Shown one piece after another: positions 52,854-64,000 of a DNA stretch of 64,000 bases; positions within the stretch are counted from its first letter, which is position 1, and the number at the start of each line of letters is the position of its first letter. A program made the position numbers and the translations under genes. Origin of the DNA: Patagioenas fasciata. Its lineage: Eukaryota; Chordata; Aves; Columbiformes; Columbidae. The notes under the pieces are model-generated. The model worked only from the letters and a program-made list of their open reading frames with translations. It was not told the origin of the DNA and made no database searches. The DNA is taken from NCBI RefSeq assembly GCF_037038585.1, contig NC_092524.1, forward strand, positions 70,208,552 to 70,272,551, written 5' to 3'.

Positions 52854-55739
52854 AACCAAGACAAGAACTCTGTGCTGATGTGCCCATCACACGGATGTCC
52901 GTCACCAGCCGCTACAGCTGCCAATGCAGATGCTGCGCTCGCTGCTTCCGAAGGCTCATTTTACAGACAAACTCACCAGGCTGATACCTGTATCGTGTTC
53001 TTTTCTTACATTCTTGGTATGTTTTCTTTCTCCTGATCCCGGCCATCTCGTTGCTCTGGTTGTTATTTCTGAAATACAATAACGAGAACGCTGAAGGGAA
53101 AGGTGAGCAGAGGACACCATCAGCTGCTGAACCGTGCGATGAGGAGGTGATCAATCCAGCTTTGGTCCACTTAATTTTCAGCCAACATAACGAGTACATT
53201 TGTTTTGTTGTTCTTTTAAGCTTTGTTGTCAAGGATACAACAATATCCTCTATGTCAGAAGATGAATATGTTATGAAGAACTACTTTTCATTGGCATTTA
53301 CTCAATCAAACTTGACATGAAGGCAGCATCTGTCCAATAATTTTTTACTTAAAGTCATTATTTATAATATCCCGCTCAACAACAAAACCCATAAATCTTT
53401 CTAAAAGCCAGCTGGAGTGACATTGAACGCCAGTTATTTTTTGTCTGAGAAATGACAGAACGAAGGGCCCTGTGGTGGTCGCGCACTGATATATCCTCTG
53501 ATGATTGAGGTGAAGGGTTCAAATGCAGCATGGCCAGCAAGGGAGAGACCGTAAATGTGGCTACTGAAGCTCAAAGTGAAGAGACAGGATGGATATGCAG
53601 CCCAACCACTCGTGTTCCATCAGCTGCATCCTATAATGAGGTACATCACACTGTGTATCTTCACCAAAAATACTCACTGTTCACTCCCTACTCTCTTTTG
53701 AAGCCCACATTGGCACCTAAGAAGAGGGCTTATGGCAAATACATGGCTCTGGCTCCCATGGATGATGGCACAAGGAGACTGATACACCATCAAGACTTTT
53801 TTCCACAAAACCACATTTCTAAAGGCAGGAATGATTGAGATCTTTCCACTCTTAAGCAGTTCAGAAAAGCACTGACAGCAGAATATATCAAAACCATAAC
53901 TCGCTAGCCAAACCTGATTGTTTTTTTCAATAGACTTATCAAAGCAGATTCAAGGCATCTGTATTATATCTGGAGTGAAGTGGCAGTTACTGTCTCAGAG
54001 AAATTCTACCTTGAAAACTAATTAAATACGCTTAAATAGAACTTTCATGTGGGCTGGAAATTAATTGAAAGGCAGCATACAAAAACTAATGATGAATATT
54101 AATGCGTTGGGTTGGTGGCAATATCTAATAGGGTGAGATTTTTATCTGCTGTGGACAGGGAAATATTACAGAAAGACATTAAAACCCATGTGATTTCAAT
54201 TAAGAAAAAATAATGTAATACACAGGCTCGGAAGAAAACATGCTCAACGGAAGTGTGAACTTTTAAAGTGGGTGGAGATACACTGACCGTGAGCAGCAGG
54301 ACACAGTGGGATGTGTTTGGGGAGGCCCCTGATCACCCCCAGCTCCAGTTGCTCCTTCATTCATGGCCAAGTTCTGCCCGCGCTGCTGGAAATGGAGCTG
54401 CCAAGGACGGTGGTGGGTCCTGGATGCCCATGGGCCCTGTGACCACTCAGCAACCTGGAGACAAGCAAATGCTTGATTATGCATCACATAAATGATTAAT
54501 ATTTATATATAAAAATACATGTTCGTCATGATAGAACCTATAGTCAATTATCTTCCCTTCTTCAGAAGCCATTAAACACAAGACTGATGACACTATTATT
54601 TATCTCAAGGGTTTTTTCGGTTGCTTGACTCCATACAGTCACATGGACATACACAAGTTTTCATTAAATAAACTCCAGGGTGTTTAAAACTTATGGAATG
54701 AGAAGTTCCATTTTCCTATTTTGCATTAAAAGCACATAGATCAGCACAGAAACCTCCATCCTTCAAAGTGAACTGTTGCAAAACACTTGAAATCCTACCC
54801 AGGCAACATCGATTGCCCTGGAAGGGCAGGTGATTTCTAGGAGCAGTCGCAGGTAGAAATTCATTTTGCAGAATGTGGGCAGTTCCCTACCTCCGAATCA
54901 ATGGGTGGAGAACATGCCTGACCTTGCATAGTGTCTGTCATGGTATGGACCATCTCTTGGGAGATGCTTGGACAGGTCATGGGAAGGATGGCCAAAGGAG
55001 CACAACCTCTTCCATCCAGAAACATTCTCAGATCAACTGCGTCACGCTTAGACTACATGAACGAAAAAACTGGCCAAGTACTGCTCTTGAAGTATGCATT
55101 CACATATATATTTTAGGGCAGAAAGACTGTTTTATCACTTAATACAAGCACTGGTGGAATAACTAAACTGTTCCCAAAGTTGTTCTCCTGTAAATCAAGC
55201 ACACACACTATGGGAAGGTACAAACCCCACTCTTTATGGCCAGAGGTATCCGTACCAGACCCAGCCCAGAGAGCCCTGCATTCATTTAGAGGTTGTTCCA
55301 GCAAAAAGCAGTTTTGGGAATAATTAAAAGATGAGAGCAGGCTCTTTAGCAGAAGATGAGGTAAATCAAACAGGGCCACAAGACCCATCCATTCTCCAAA
55401 CCGTTGAGACTTTCCTTTGAGCCACGATTTGTAAAGCAAAATCATTCAGGAGTTCAGAAACCTCAATTGGGAAATAATAACTTAGCATCTTCAGGGTTAT
55501 GCTGGTACTACTATGGTTGAAAAGTAGACAGTTATTGTAACGGTGTGAATAATTTTCAGTGCTCACTTATGCATGGTGAAAAAGATAAGCCAGCCTGCAA
55601 TGAATATGGAAGGTAGGCAGCTGGTGGAAGCTTAGGAATAATTATTTCTAAGGAAAAATATTATTCCTCAGGAAAAAAAGGCAAAAAAACCCTACCACGT
55701 GTTATTGTCCAAACCCAAAGGTGACTTGGGTTTCCTGAA
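52854..55739. other. Unique DNA, no gene seen
   Basis: 2.9 kb without recognised repeats. The 102-codon frame at 53530-53838 (starting MASKGETVNVATEA) has a good start context but no domain or splice support. 54000-54230 is AT-rich. Confidence 0.4.
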
Positions 55740-56060
55740 CTCCTCACCCAGAGCGCACAAAGTCCTGGTTGAGAGGTGGAAACGCGGCCGCACGTCCTTT
55801 GAATCCGCTGGGTGAAAATTGGGGTGCGAATGGAGGAACAAGAGCCCCGTGAGCTCCGCAGTGCCGACTCCAAGCGGCTTCGCTGCCCAGAGCTTTTGGT
55901 TGGATTGCGCACTTGGAAACCTGGCACTTTGCATCGCTCCATTTGCTAATTACCCCGCGACGGCGCTCCGGCCGGCCTTGGCACACCGCTGGCCTCTAAC
56001 GTCTGTCAATATTGACAGATGGATCACCGTCTCCTGGTACTCAGCAAGAGCTGGGAGCGT
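55740..56060. promoter_or_regulatory. CpG-rich patch with NotI-type core and TALE-like palindrome
   Basis: By eye over 20 CpGs in about 290 bp (AAACGCGGCCGCACG, CCCCGCGACGGCGCTCCGGCC). Three minus-strand frames are open at once, which GC-richness explains. Near its right end are TTTGCTAATTACC (homeodomain-like) and the palindrome at 56003-56018. The combination of CpG cluster and developmental-type sites suggests a promoter or poised enhancer. No first exon could be defined. Confidence 0.4.
56003..56018. promoter_or_regulatory. 16-bp perfect palindrome of TGTCA/TGACA half-sites
   Basis: CTGTCAATATTGACAG is a perfect palindrome. Each half holds TGACAG, the core bound by MEIS/TGIF-type TALE homeodomain proteins, in inverted arrangement separated by ATAT. 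Site identity is inference from the motif. Confidence 0.6.
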
Positions 56061-57147
56061 GACGCTAAGCTGATTAAAAAAAAGGGAATCACAAGCTAAA
56101 TCCATTTATTCCTGACTTCTAAATGTGGGAATACATTCTCATTGCTTAAGGGATATATTTCTGTGAAAGGTCTGGCTCCTGAACTAGCAGTACAAACACT
56201 CCCTGGACGTTCTTGCAAGGAGCAGGCTTTCTTATTCTGCTCAAAGAGTTTCCCCCGTCCTTACACTGGTGTGTTAAAGGATATTTTTTTGTCTCACATT
56301 GCAAAAGAAAGAATCAATTTTGTTCTTTCATTGAAAAAAAGAAAATAGACAAAACCTGATAATTAAAAGGAAAATAGTTTAGCACCTCAAGGTCTAAACT
56401 TACAGCAGTACGGGGCCAAGCCAAGTGGAGCGGCCAGAGCTTCTGCCTCTACAGTGCCGTGTTCCCCATGCCAGATCAAAACGGGGTTTAATCTGGGGCT
56501 TTAGAACCTTTACTTTTACACTTCAGGAAATGCTAATTAATTGTGGGCTTGTGAGCCTAAATGTGCCACTGACAAGACATCGGAACGAACGGCAGATGCA
56601 AGGGGAAAAATTAGGAACTATTAATTTTCCTTTCTTCCCTTTTCCTATTTGTATGTTGATATTATATCTGCAGCTAACAACAAGATTGTGCTGTAATCAG
56701 ATGTATTTGGAGTGTAAATACACCTTAAATGGGAAGTTTTCACCTGCTGATCTCTGTGGAACCCAAAGCATTGAGCTCGGCGAGTGCTGGTGCATCCACC
56801 ACCTTTCCACGGGCATCAGTGCGTTCCTAATGGTTTGCAGGTCACTCTGCTGTTAATTGACCCAATCAAAATTATCAAACACAAATTTGGACTTCTTTTT
56901 TTTTTAAACTACAAGCTTAGGGCGTGCAGGTAAATGAAGATGGAAAACAAGTCAAGAGAAACCAAAATTAACATCACTCTTCTAAGAGCGTACAGGCATG
57001 AATATGTATGGGACGTTACAGATTCGACTGATGAATGACCCGTAACTCATCAGAAGTAACAGTTTACACTGAGTAATGGAGGTTCCTCTTTCAGCATGAA
57101 ACATTAGTCACTTAAATGCCTTCTACAATGCACTGCAGAAAAACCCC
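56061..57147. other. Unique DNA, no gene called
   Basis: The 143-codon plus-strand frame 56425-56856 has no domain. The sequence under it (GCTAATTAATTGTGGG, TGTAATCAGATG) looks more like non-coding regulatory DNA. No repeat. Confidence 0.4.
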
Positions 57148-57232
57148 AATATTAGAAATATTAGAAATATTAGAAATAATAGAAATATTAGAAATATTAG
57201 AAATATTAGAAATATTAGAAATATTAGAAATA
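57148..57232. repeat. 9-bp tandem repeat (ATTAGAAAT)n
   Basis: About nine units of ATTAGAAAT with one variant (AATAGAAAT near 57178). Minus-strand translation gives ISNISNISN, an artefact. Confidence 0.95.
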
Positions 57233-58059
57233 AAGCAGCTCTGCTCATTCAGGTGGAGCTGAAGAATGGGCTCAGCAGAAGGAGGTGGGATCTTGCTAAG
57301 ACCAAGTCTGTGGGTGATATCGCTCTGGTTGGTCAGATGCTCTGGATGCTTCTGGACCCGCAAAGGATGAATGAACAAGGATATTTCCCATCGCATTACA
57401 GACATTGAAGAAGTTTGAGGCTTTTTCACCCATATTCAGCCCCATGTGTATTTTGTCTTTCTGTAGCAGCTCAGCCACTGCAATGAAACCAGAAATGGAT
57501 TGTGGACCTGGCAGATGGGAGATGGTTCCTCCAGGCTTGCTCATCATTGGGAATTAGTCAAGCCCAGACTTGTTTTTTTTTTCTGATTGAGAAGTATATA
57601 GGAATCTTGTCCATGCAAAATGAAATATGACATATTTTTTTGGTGTTTGCGACGCCTCTGTCCCACTAAGCAATTCAAATTCTGACATTTTCATTATAAC
57701 GTTTATCTTTCTCTTTCTGTTTGCCCATTAACTTGACATAAAGGCCTCCACGTCACCATATCTACCTGCTATCCACCGTTATCAGGGCTTCAAAGGCAAA
57801 ATCCTGCTCCTCTTGAGCTGTCGGAGGAGGAAACAGGCCGAGAGTTGAGGTGGCTCCTGCCTTCCCGTGCTCCATAATTCCGAGCTTCTCATTAATCCTT
57901 CCCTTCCAAGCTATCATGACTAGGGTAAAAGATGCTACCATTCATCAAGCAAAATTGATTTTGTAATGGTAATTTTGCTAAGGAATTCACCTAAAATTGA
58001 AGAAAATGCTATCTGAGGTCAGCTTTTCTACTCGGGTTTACAAAGTGGCCCCTAAAACC
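57233..58059. other. Unique DNA, no gene seen
   Basis: Nothing recognised apart from short T runs (57570, 57630). Confidence 0.45.
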
Positions 58060-58460
58060 AACCGCATAACGGTTTATGCTGCATTGTGTTGCGTTTGCTA
58101 TTTGATGGCCTGGTAACACTTCAATAGTCTTGAATGAGCATTTAATTTAGATTTAATAGGGCAGTTTCTCTGTTGTAATTAAATATCAATTGATTGTTAA
58201 AAGAGCACTTGCTAGATTTAATATATAAGAGATAAACCTGGTTTGCTATATAATTACTCAGAACACAACAACAAAAGTGCAATTAAGCTTCTAGAACACA
58301 GAACTTGTAAAAAAGTTTATCAAGCTGGTGGACCATGAGTGGAATTAAATACAAATTATGTTAGAAATTGTGTTTAACGATGATCCTAGGAGCTATTAAT
58401 TAGTTTGGTTAACTATTGATGATTTTGACCTTTGATGTAGAGATTCTTTTGAGATGGAAA
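58060..58460. promoter_or_regulatory. AT-rich TAAT-dense block, possible conserved element
   Basis: GTAATTAAATATCAATTGATTG, CTATATAATTACTC, TGCAATTAAGC and GCTATTAATTAG lie within 300 bp of repeat-free DNA. This density of homeodomain half-sites without simple-repeat structure suggests regulatory sequence; unproven. Confidence 0.3.
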
Positions 58461-59149
58461 TCAAACAATGGAAGTGGCTGTTCGCACTAGGAGCACACGC
58501 TATCAAGAGACGGTTTTCTGTATAGAAAAAATGTCAGGCGTCTGAACTTCTTCTGTTACATCTGTAAGGCCCCTCGCTGCTAAATTAAGATATTTTCTCA
58601 TTATGAGATACCAGCAAGACTCTCTTTGCAATTACGCCGCCCACACGCATCCTACAATATGCCCGTAAAGCAGTGACCGGGCCCGCAACACATTTCCCTC
58701 CCCTCACCATGCACTGCACACCAAAACCAAACAATATAGCAGAACACTGATAAATTGTGTTCTGCCCAGGGTCTCCAGCACTGCCAGCCCAGCCCAGGCA
58801 TCTGCCAGCCTTTGTCTCCCATTCAAGTTTAAGGAGGCAACGTTTATTTTTTCAATAATTGCCATTTAAAATAAAGCAGCTGCAATAAAAATAGAATTAT
58901 TAATGCTAACAGCAGCGATCTTTTGGTGCGTTGTGCAAAGGGTGGTGGGAGCGGGAAGGAAAGAGATGGATGCTCAAGCCAACGCAATGGGCAAACAGGA
59001 CATGCCTGGTGGCTCCTGTCACTGTGGGAAGAGGGCTGGGGCTTCATTTTAACTCACATTTTTTCCACCGAACGCTAGAGAAGCGCAGGTTGAAAAATAA
59101 CTCCATCGCCAGGGCCGCTGAGCAGCAGTGAGTGCAGAGGAACATCTTC
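58461..59149. other. Unique DNA, no gene seen
   Basis: No repeat or exon recognised. Confidence 0.45.
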
Positions 59150-59381
59150 CATCACACCGCTGCTTCGGTCCGGATCACGCTCGCAGATGAGTCCAGGCAG
59201 AAATGAAGCGGAACACGATGAGTTTTCTTGCAGCCACCATACCCGGAGCAGAGAGCTCTGGTTTTATTTATGCGTCCGAGGTGTAACAAGCCCACATTTC
59301 CAGCAGACTGGAGCCAGCTCGGAGGATGCGGATCGGAGCAGGATTACCCGCAGGCTGGCTTTTATTAGAGCTCGAAAGCCG
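59150..59381 (+). other. Candidate CpG-rich first exon ending in a splice donor
   Basis: A CpG-bearing stretch (CTTCGGTCCGGATCACGCTCGC to GCTCGAAAGCCG, about 13 CpGs) ends at 59381 followed by GTGAGTAGGG, close to the consensus 5' splice site. An ATG at 59187 opens a frame through the donor (MSPGRNEAEHDEF...; 84 codons if unspliced). No TATA box, no known domain and no downstream exon could be matched. It could be the first exon of an lncRNA or gene running right, or chance. Confidence 0.25.
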
Positions 59382-59679
59382 GTGAGTAGGGAAGCAAATC
59401 CTGCTCCTGAAGAGACGACAGCACATTGCAGACCATGGTGAAGATGATGGAGCAAATTCATCACCAATGGAGCTCTGCCGGCACCGGCAGCTCTTGCTCC
59501 TCCATGCCCATCTGTTCCCAGGGGAACATCAGCTTTAGGAGCCTGATTTACAGCGCGGTTCAGCGTGTGCGTGCCCGTCCATGCACACCCATCCCCTGCA
59601 CCTCCCTCTGCTGGCCAGGCCCAAACCATCAACCATCGTAGAGATCCACCATCATCTGAGAAATTCAGCTCCTCAGGCA
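59382..59679. other. Unique DNA, no gene seen
   Basis: Open frames on both strands, GC moderate, no domain. Confidence 0.4.
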
Positions 59680-59922
59680 TCGAGGAAACGGCCTCAAGTT
59701 GCACCAGGTGAGGCTGAGGTTGGATTTAGGAACAATTTCTTCCCCAAAGGGCTGTGGGGCATTGGAACAGGCTGCTCAGGGCAGTGCTGGAGTCACCAGC
59801 CCTGGAGGGTTGGACAGACGGACACGAGGTTCTCAGGACACGGGGCAGTGCCAGCAGTGGGTTATGGTTGGACTCAATGATCTTGTGGGTCTCTTCCAAA
59901 AAAAAAGATTCTATGATTCTAT
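59680..59922 (+). mobile_element. CR1 3' UTR fragment (group C)
   Basis: Starts CGAGGAAACGGCCTCAAG, includes GGGCATTGGAACAGGCTGC and ends with two terminal repeats, GATTCTATGATTCTAT. A run of nine A (about 59899-59907) interrupts the normal CCAACC part of the terminus. Confidence 0.94.
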
Positions 59923-61591
59923 CAACCACTTCAGCACCGCCAACCAACCATCACTAAAGCAGGATTTATAGAGATTGGCTTTATTTGGCCAAAATACTCA
60001 GGAGTAAAGAGGCAGGTTTTGGATCTCCTGCTGCAAAGACAGCTACAGCATCCCTGTATCTTTATTTCCTATCTGTCCAAACAAGCCCCCAAAGCCCCGT
60101 TCTTAGGGCAACACTTGTGCTGCTCCAGCCGTGGTGAAGCCCTCAACCAGTTAAAGCCTCTCAACTCTGCCCTCATGTAAACTTCGAATAATAAAGTGAA
60201 AATCTTCATTAAGGGTAAAAATGTCCTGTAATTACTCAATATATACAGGGAAATGTCCCTCTTTATGTCTGGAGAGAAAAATCTGACAAATCATTCCTAA
60301 AACTCAAAAAAACCACCAAATAACATGGGGACAGCTGCTGCGGCAGCAACTCGTTCTGCTTACACTAACGAGCTTTTTGTCCTAATCACTTCCCAGTCTC
60401 AACTATGTGATGTAATGAAACAAAGTACTTACCTGGCGTTGCTTTTAGCACAACACCAAGGATACACTCGGTCGTTTATATTTGATTTTTAGGTCTTATT
60501 TGCATATCTTATTTCTGCTCAAAATGCTTGTGGAAAATTAGCAGCGGCCTTCTGTAACTCACGGGTGCAATTTTCCAATACGTAAATCTTACTTTCACAT
60601 AGCTCAAAGAAAAGCAAAGCTTAAAGGCTTTGCAGCTGAAAACCAAACGGATCCAGCTCTCTGGAGAGTTAATGCAGAATCTCCCATTGACTTTTATAGG
60701 CATTAGAGCAGACCCTCGGCTGACTTTACAATCTACAAAGGGAAAATAATTGAGATTTCCAGAAAATTGGCTCAGCATTAGTTCAACAATATAGCGTTTC
60801 TGCTCGGAAACAGTAGACTTTGCATGGTTTTCTCCCAATCCAAAGATAAAACTGTTCCCATAAAAAATACTTGGTTAAAATGCTTTTTGGAGAAGGTCCC
60901 ATCCTTGAAAGGTGCATTTGCTGAGGATGTCTCAGAAGGGACTTTTGCATTTGAGATCACCTCATTTCCACCGGTGCGGTAATTGCTCATCTCATTACTT
61001 TCTAAGTAGGCAGTAATTTACTTTCTCCTTATTTTCTTCCTGCCAAGAGCCTTCCCACTCCTGTCTTTATAGCTGCTTTTCGCCCACCCCAAACTTTTAT
61101 TATAGCAAGGAAGTAAGTAAAACCCAAACATTTCCAGCATTAGCACAACAGGAAGAATATAGACCAAAAATATAAAATTTAAGGTTCTCAGAACTTACTC
61201 AGTGCTCCCTTTTCCCAGGAACCAACTGTGGCCAAACGCAGTGGTGCCGGACAAGAGGTCCCGTTGTTGGGGCTCACCTGGGGCAAGCGCAGGGCGATGG
61301 GCCAAAGAAAACCTCATCTGTTGACATGTACACCCGGACTGTCAGGCTGAAATTTGAGTGAGAAGACAGAAATCTTCATTTTCAGAGTACACGCAAGTCC
61401 TCGGCCTTTACCGTGGATCTGTGCTGAGTAAAACTGTGCATCAACTTTTGCTTCTTTTGTTTTTCAAGATGGAAACATCACAATAACCAGAAGAACCTTT
61501 GCTGACCAAACTCTAGGAGAACCTTCTCCACCTCCCCCAAAAATCACTTACAGTGAAAATGGGTTATTTACTTATTTGAATACCTTCATTT
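59923..61591. other. Unique DNA, no gene seen
   Basis: The 109-codon minus frame 60509-60838 has no domain. AATCTCCCATTGAC near 60679 may be a relic of an ancient amniote SINE but is too short to call. Confidence 0.4.
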
Positions 61592-61686
61592 TAGGGATGT
61601 GGTTTAGGGGTAAAGTTGGTGGTGCGAGGTTTATGGTTGGGCTTGATGATCTTAAAGGTCTTTTCCAACCTAACTGATTCTGTGAT
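61592..61686 (+). mobile_element. CR1 3'-terminal fragment
   Basis: GGATGTGGTTTAGGGGTAAAG, GGTTTATGGTTGGGCTTGATG and the CCAACCTAACTGATTCTGTGAT end mark the last about 95 bp of a CR1 3' UTR. Confidence 0.88.
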
Positions 61687-63343
61687 TTCCGTACGGTAAC
61701 ACGTCCTCACGGCAGCATCACCCCGACCCTGCTGCACCATCCCTTTCCAGGTATGTTCTGGAGATGCACATGCACAGGAATTCAGAGCCGCACAAATCAA
61801 CTGGTGGTAGGACACCCCCGCTCCCCCTCACGTTTCCTCCCTCACCTTCTTCTCTATTCAGAGCTGGAAATTTTCATAAGCAGAGAGCTCGGCTGCAGCT
61901 TCTCCACTAACAAGCACCTCATTAGCATTCACTTTACATCAGCACAAACCAAGCTTCCTTTCTTTTCTTTCTTGCGGGAAGAACAAACAAAAGCTTTATT
62001 ATTCTCTGCATCATCTGCAGAAGTCAGACAACTCCTTGGCTTCAATGAAGATCAAATATTAATGCCATATCCCGAGCAGGATTTTTGAAGCTATCAGCAT
62101 CTCCTGCTTGTTGAAAACAGCGGCTGAAGAAAACCCTGTACAGAAAAGTCCTTTAAAGGCTGCGATGCTTGCGGATGAAGAGCAGTAGGTTGAGTGTAGT
62201 GTCTGAGGAAGTCTGGGGAGGCGATGGCAGGTTGTTCAGAATCCCCTGCCAAGGCATCGCCGTGGAAGCCAGCAGAGGCACGCATTCATTTTCGGGTACG
62301 GAGCTCCAACAAGAAGCAGGCTTTGCCAGGCTGGTGTTCCCACCTAATCCCATCCCACAGCCAGCGGCTTAAGAGAGACAAGTTGTGACAAACAGCGACA
62401 GCATCGTCAGCCCCAATGAAACCCCCCTAGCAATCTGCCAGCTTCAGGCGGTGGCAGTTTTTTCCAGAAAATCATAACTTATTTTCTCTTTTCCTTTTCT
62501 TTACATCTTGCCAACTCTCAGCCCTTGCAGGTGGACACTTGATCTGCTTCTATTGCCACCGCGACACATGAGGGATCCAGGGGACGGGTAGGAGGGAGAA
62601 GGGATGAAGACCACGAGAGGGGACGGTTCCTCCAGCCTCAGTGAGGAGGGGCAGGGACATTTCCTAGAGAAGAGGGAGCATTTTCATGCCTTTGGCTGCC
62701 TTGTGTTGGTTCATTCCTGGTCTGTTTTCAGCATTAGGACAGAAAAGTGCTGCCTCTTATTGGAGAAGTGGCATAAACTCCAGAAGTGATCTCTGCCAGG
62801 GCCCTCTAAACATCCTCCAAAGCAGAAGACACTGCAGACCTGCAAGAGCTGCTGAGAGGAGGGGAAGGAGCCTTTATTTCTGGGTGAAGTTTATGTCCCC
62901 ATCTCCTCCTACCACTGCCGGAGGAGACCCTGACGAGGTGGAGATTTCCGCTCGCCTTGTTAAAACAAAACCGCCCCAAACAACAACATTCAACTAAAAT
63001 TTCAACTGGACCTTTTCTACTTGTGTGAAGATTTGAGAGCTCATATCAGGAACATCTTTCTGCATTTCCAGGAGCCTGTGTACCTAAACACCTGCCTGCT
63101 CATCCTTTTCCTGTGTCATCACCTAGTTAAATCTGCTGTCTAAACCCATTTGGAAGGGAGGAATAGGAATTCATGATGCCCAAATTAAATTGCTATTCTT
63201 TAACTAAACATCCTCAATGTCTTTTCCAGCTCTGAAGGAGTAAGCGTGGTCACCGGGGTGTTCACAACCCCATCTCCTCCCCAGCCTGCCCACATCAGCT
63301 GCTGAAAACGCTTAGGAAATAGTAGATAAGCTGGCTAAACACA
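61687..63343. other. Unique DNA with one hairpin, no gene seen
   Basis: A stem of 12 bp with a 5-nt bulge lies at 62220-62261 (GGCGATGGCAGG against CCTGC-CAAGG-CATCGCC). Several frames of about 60-110 codons have no domain. Confidence 0.4.
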
Positions 63344-63490
63344 GGAATGACTGCACTGGGTCAGACCAAAGGTTAGACCGAAGGTTAGACCAGACTAACC
63401 TCCTGTCCCCAAGCATGGCCATGGCCAACCCAGCTCCTTGCTTGGACATCTCCTGAGCAGGAGCTGTGACAAAACTCTTCCATATGCTAC
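63344..63490. repeat. Possible ancient amniote interspersed repeat
   Basis: GGAATGACTGCACTGGGTCAGACCAAAGG resembles the start of an old interspersed repeat widespread in reptiles and birds, in which CTGGGTCAGACCAAAGGTCC is typical. The following ACCAAAGGTTAGACCGAAGG is a local 12-bp duplication. Assignment from memory of the motif only. Confidence 0.35.
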
Positions 63491-63819
63491 AAAACTTATT
63501 TAAAGGGCTGGAGTTTTTCTCCAACACTGCTGGGAATAATAAGGACTATCTAAACTCTTTGGAGAACAGTGGCATAATTTACAACAAAAGTACCTTCAAA
63601 TCCTTCAAGGGACTATAAACACAATATGCATGCCCACCCAGAGACAGACCTCTAGATGTATTTTGTTTCCAAAGCGGACTGCTTTCATTAGGCTGCCTGC
63701 TAATTAAAGGATTTTTTTTCCACCGCTGGATTTACAAACGGTTTTCTTCCTCCTGCCGCTTTCATTGTACATCACAAAGAAACCAGAATGTGTTCTTTCA
63801 AAGTCCTTTAACAATTCCT
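63491..63819. other. Unique DNA, regulatory-looking
   Basis: GCCTGCTAATTAAAGG and TTTACAAACGG words, no repeat, no frame. Leads into the CpG-rich right edge. Confidence 0.35.
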
Positions 63820-64000
63820 CACAGCTCCGCGACACCCGAGATCACAAAGAAGTAAAGCGAGAACAAAGTTATAGCAAATGTAAATATTGGCAGGAGCCCG
63901 CGCTCGACGCTGCGGTTCCGCGGGGCTGCTGAGCAATGGGGATGCTGCTCTCCATCGGCAGAGCCCTGCAACTGCTCACACCTGCACCGCACCTGCCTGG
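63820..64000. promoter_or_regulatory. CpG-rich right edge, possibly the start of a CpG island
   Basis: CTCCGCGACACCCGAG, GAGCCCGCGCTCGACGCTGCGG and TTCCGCGGGGC raise CpG and GC sharply in the last 180 bases. The island, if real, continues outside the window, so a promoter may lie just to the right. Confidence 0.35.

Noticed and set aside
53470-53540. AGGGTTCAAATGC, a possible tRNA T-loop
   Set aside because: No complementary stem and no other tRNA parts.
53530-53838. 102-codon frame with good start context (GCAGCATGG)
   Set aside because: No recognisable family and no upstream promoter or splice evidence. A frame of this length is expected by chance in 64 kb.
60655-60760. CTCCCATTGACTTTTATAGG as an ancient amniote SINE relic
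   Set aside because: Only a short word matches memory of such repeats. Too little to annotate.

Overview
The window looks like avian nuclear DNA. The deciding evidence is at least 17 fragments of the bird/reptile LINE family CR1. They are 5'-truncated, end in the octamer-type 3' terminus (ATTCTGTGAT/ATTCTATGAT) with no poly-A tail, and encode the C-terminal part of the CR1 reverse transcriptase. A solo LTR of the avian ERV type whose sense strand begins close to TGTCCTGGCTTTG supports this. The species cannot be told from the sequence alone. I found no intact protein-coding gene, no tRNA, rRNA or snRNA gene and no CRISPR array. The longer open frames are CR1 remnants, tandem-repeat artefacts or unrecognised frames without supporting signals. 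The window reads as a gene desert or the inside of a very long intron.

Layout. 1-8.7 kb: AT-rich unique DNA with a CR1 (958-1546), an inverted-repeat element (2863-3090), an ancient CR1 RT relic (about 6640-6850) and a 62-bp tandem duplication carrying a palindrome (7424-7546). 8.7-16.8 kb: two copies of a segment of about 0.5 kb, each joined to the 3' end of a CR1 (8728-9282 and 15790-16745), with an LTR-like block between them (about 12.06-12.62 kb). 17-31 kb: CpG patches, CR1 pieces, a solo LTR with a 5-bp target duplication (24291-24891) and a perfect 15-bp hairpin in AT-rich DNA (29031-29072). 29.5-35 kb: long CR1 copies and a pentanucleotide microsatellite that starts at a CR1 3' end. 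40.2-41.2 kb: a 24-copy, 45-bp minisatellite with a four-unit higher-order repeat. 42.5-43.1 kb: an almost pure A/T tract between two direct repeats. 43-64 kb: further CR1 copies and CpG patches, one of which ends in a good splice donor (59381/59382) and one of which holds a 16-bp palindrome of TGTCA/TGACA half-sites (56003-56018).

How the parts fit together. The CR1 copies fall by eye into at least three groups. Group A is 958, 29548, 45269 and 51140. Group B is 21971, 34051 and 48489. Group C is 9199, 16261, 28121, 44276, 49127 and 59680. Groups A and B have members that look nearly identical and lie in inverted orientation. Between the repeats, low-CpG blocks rich in homeodomain-type TAAT sites alternate with short CpG-rich patches. 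That pattern would suit regulatory DNA of a developmental gene outside the window, but this is inference; conservation could not be tested here.

No convincing new enzymatic or defence system is visible. The strongest oddities are the CR1-plus-3'-flank duplication, the 36-bp inverted repeat, the minisatellite's higher-order structure and the isolated CpG patches.
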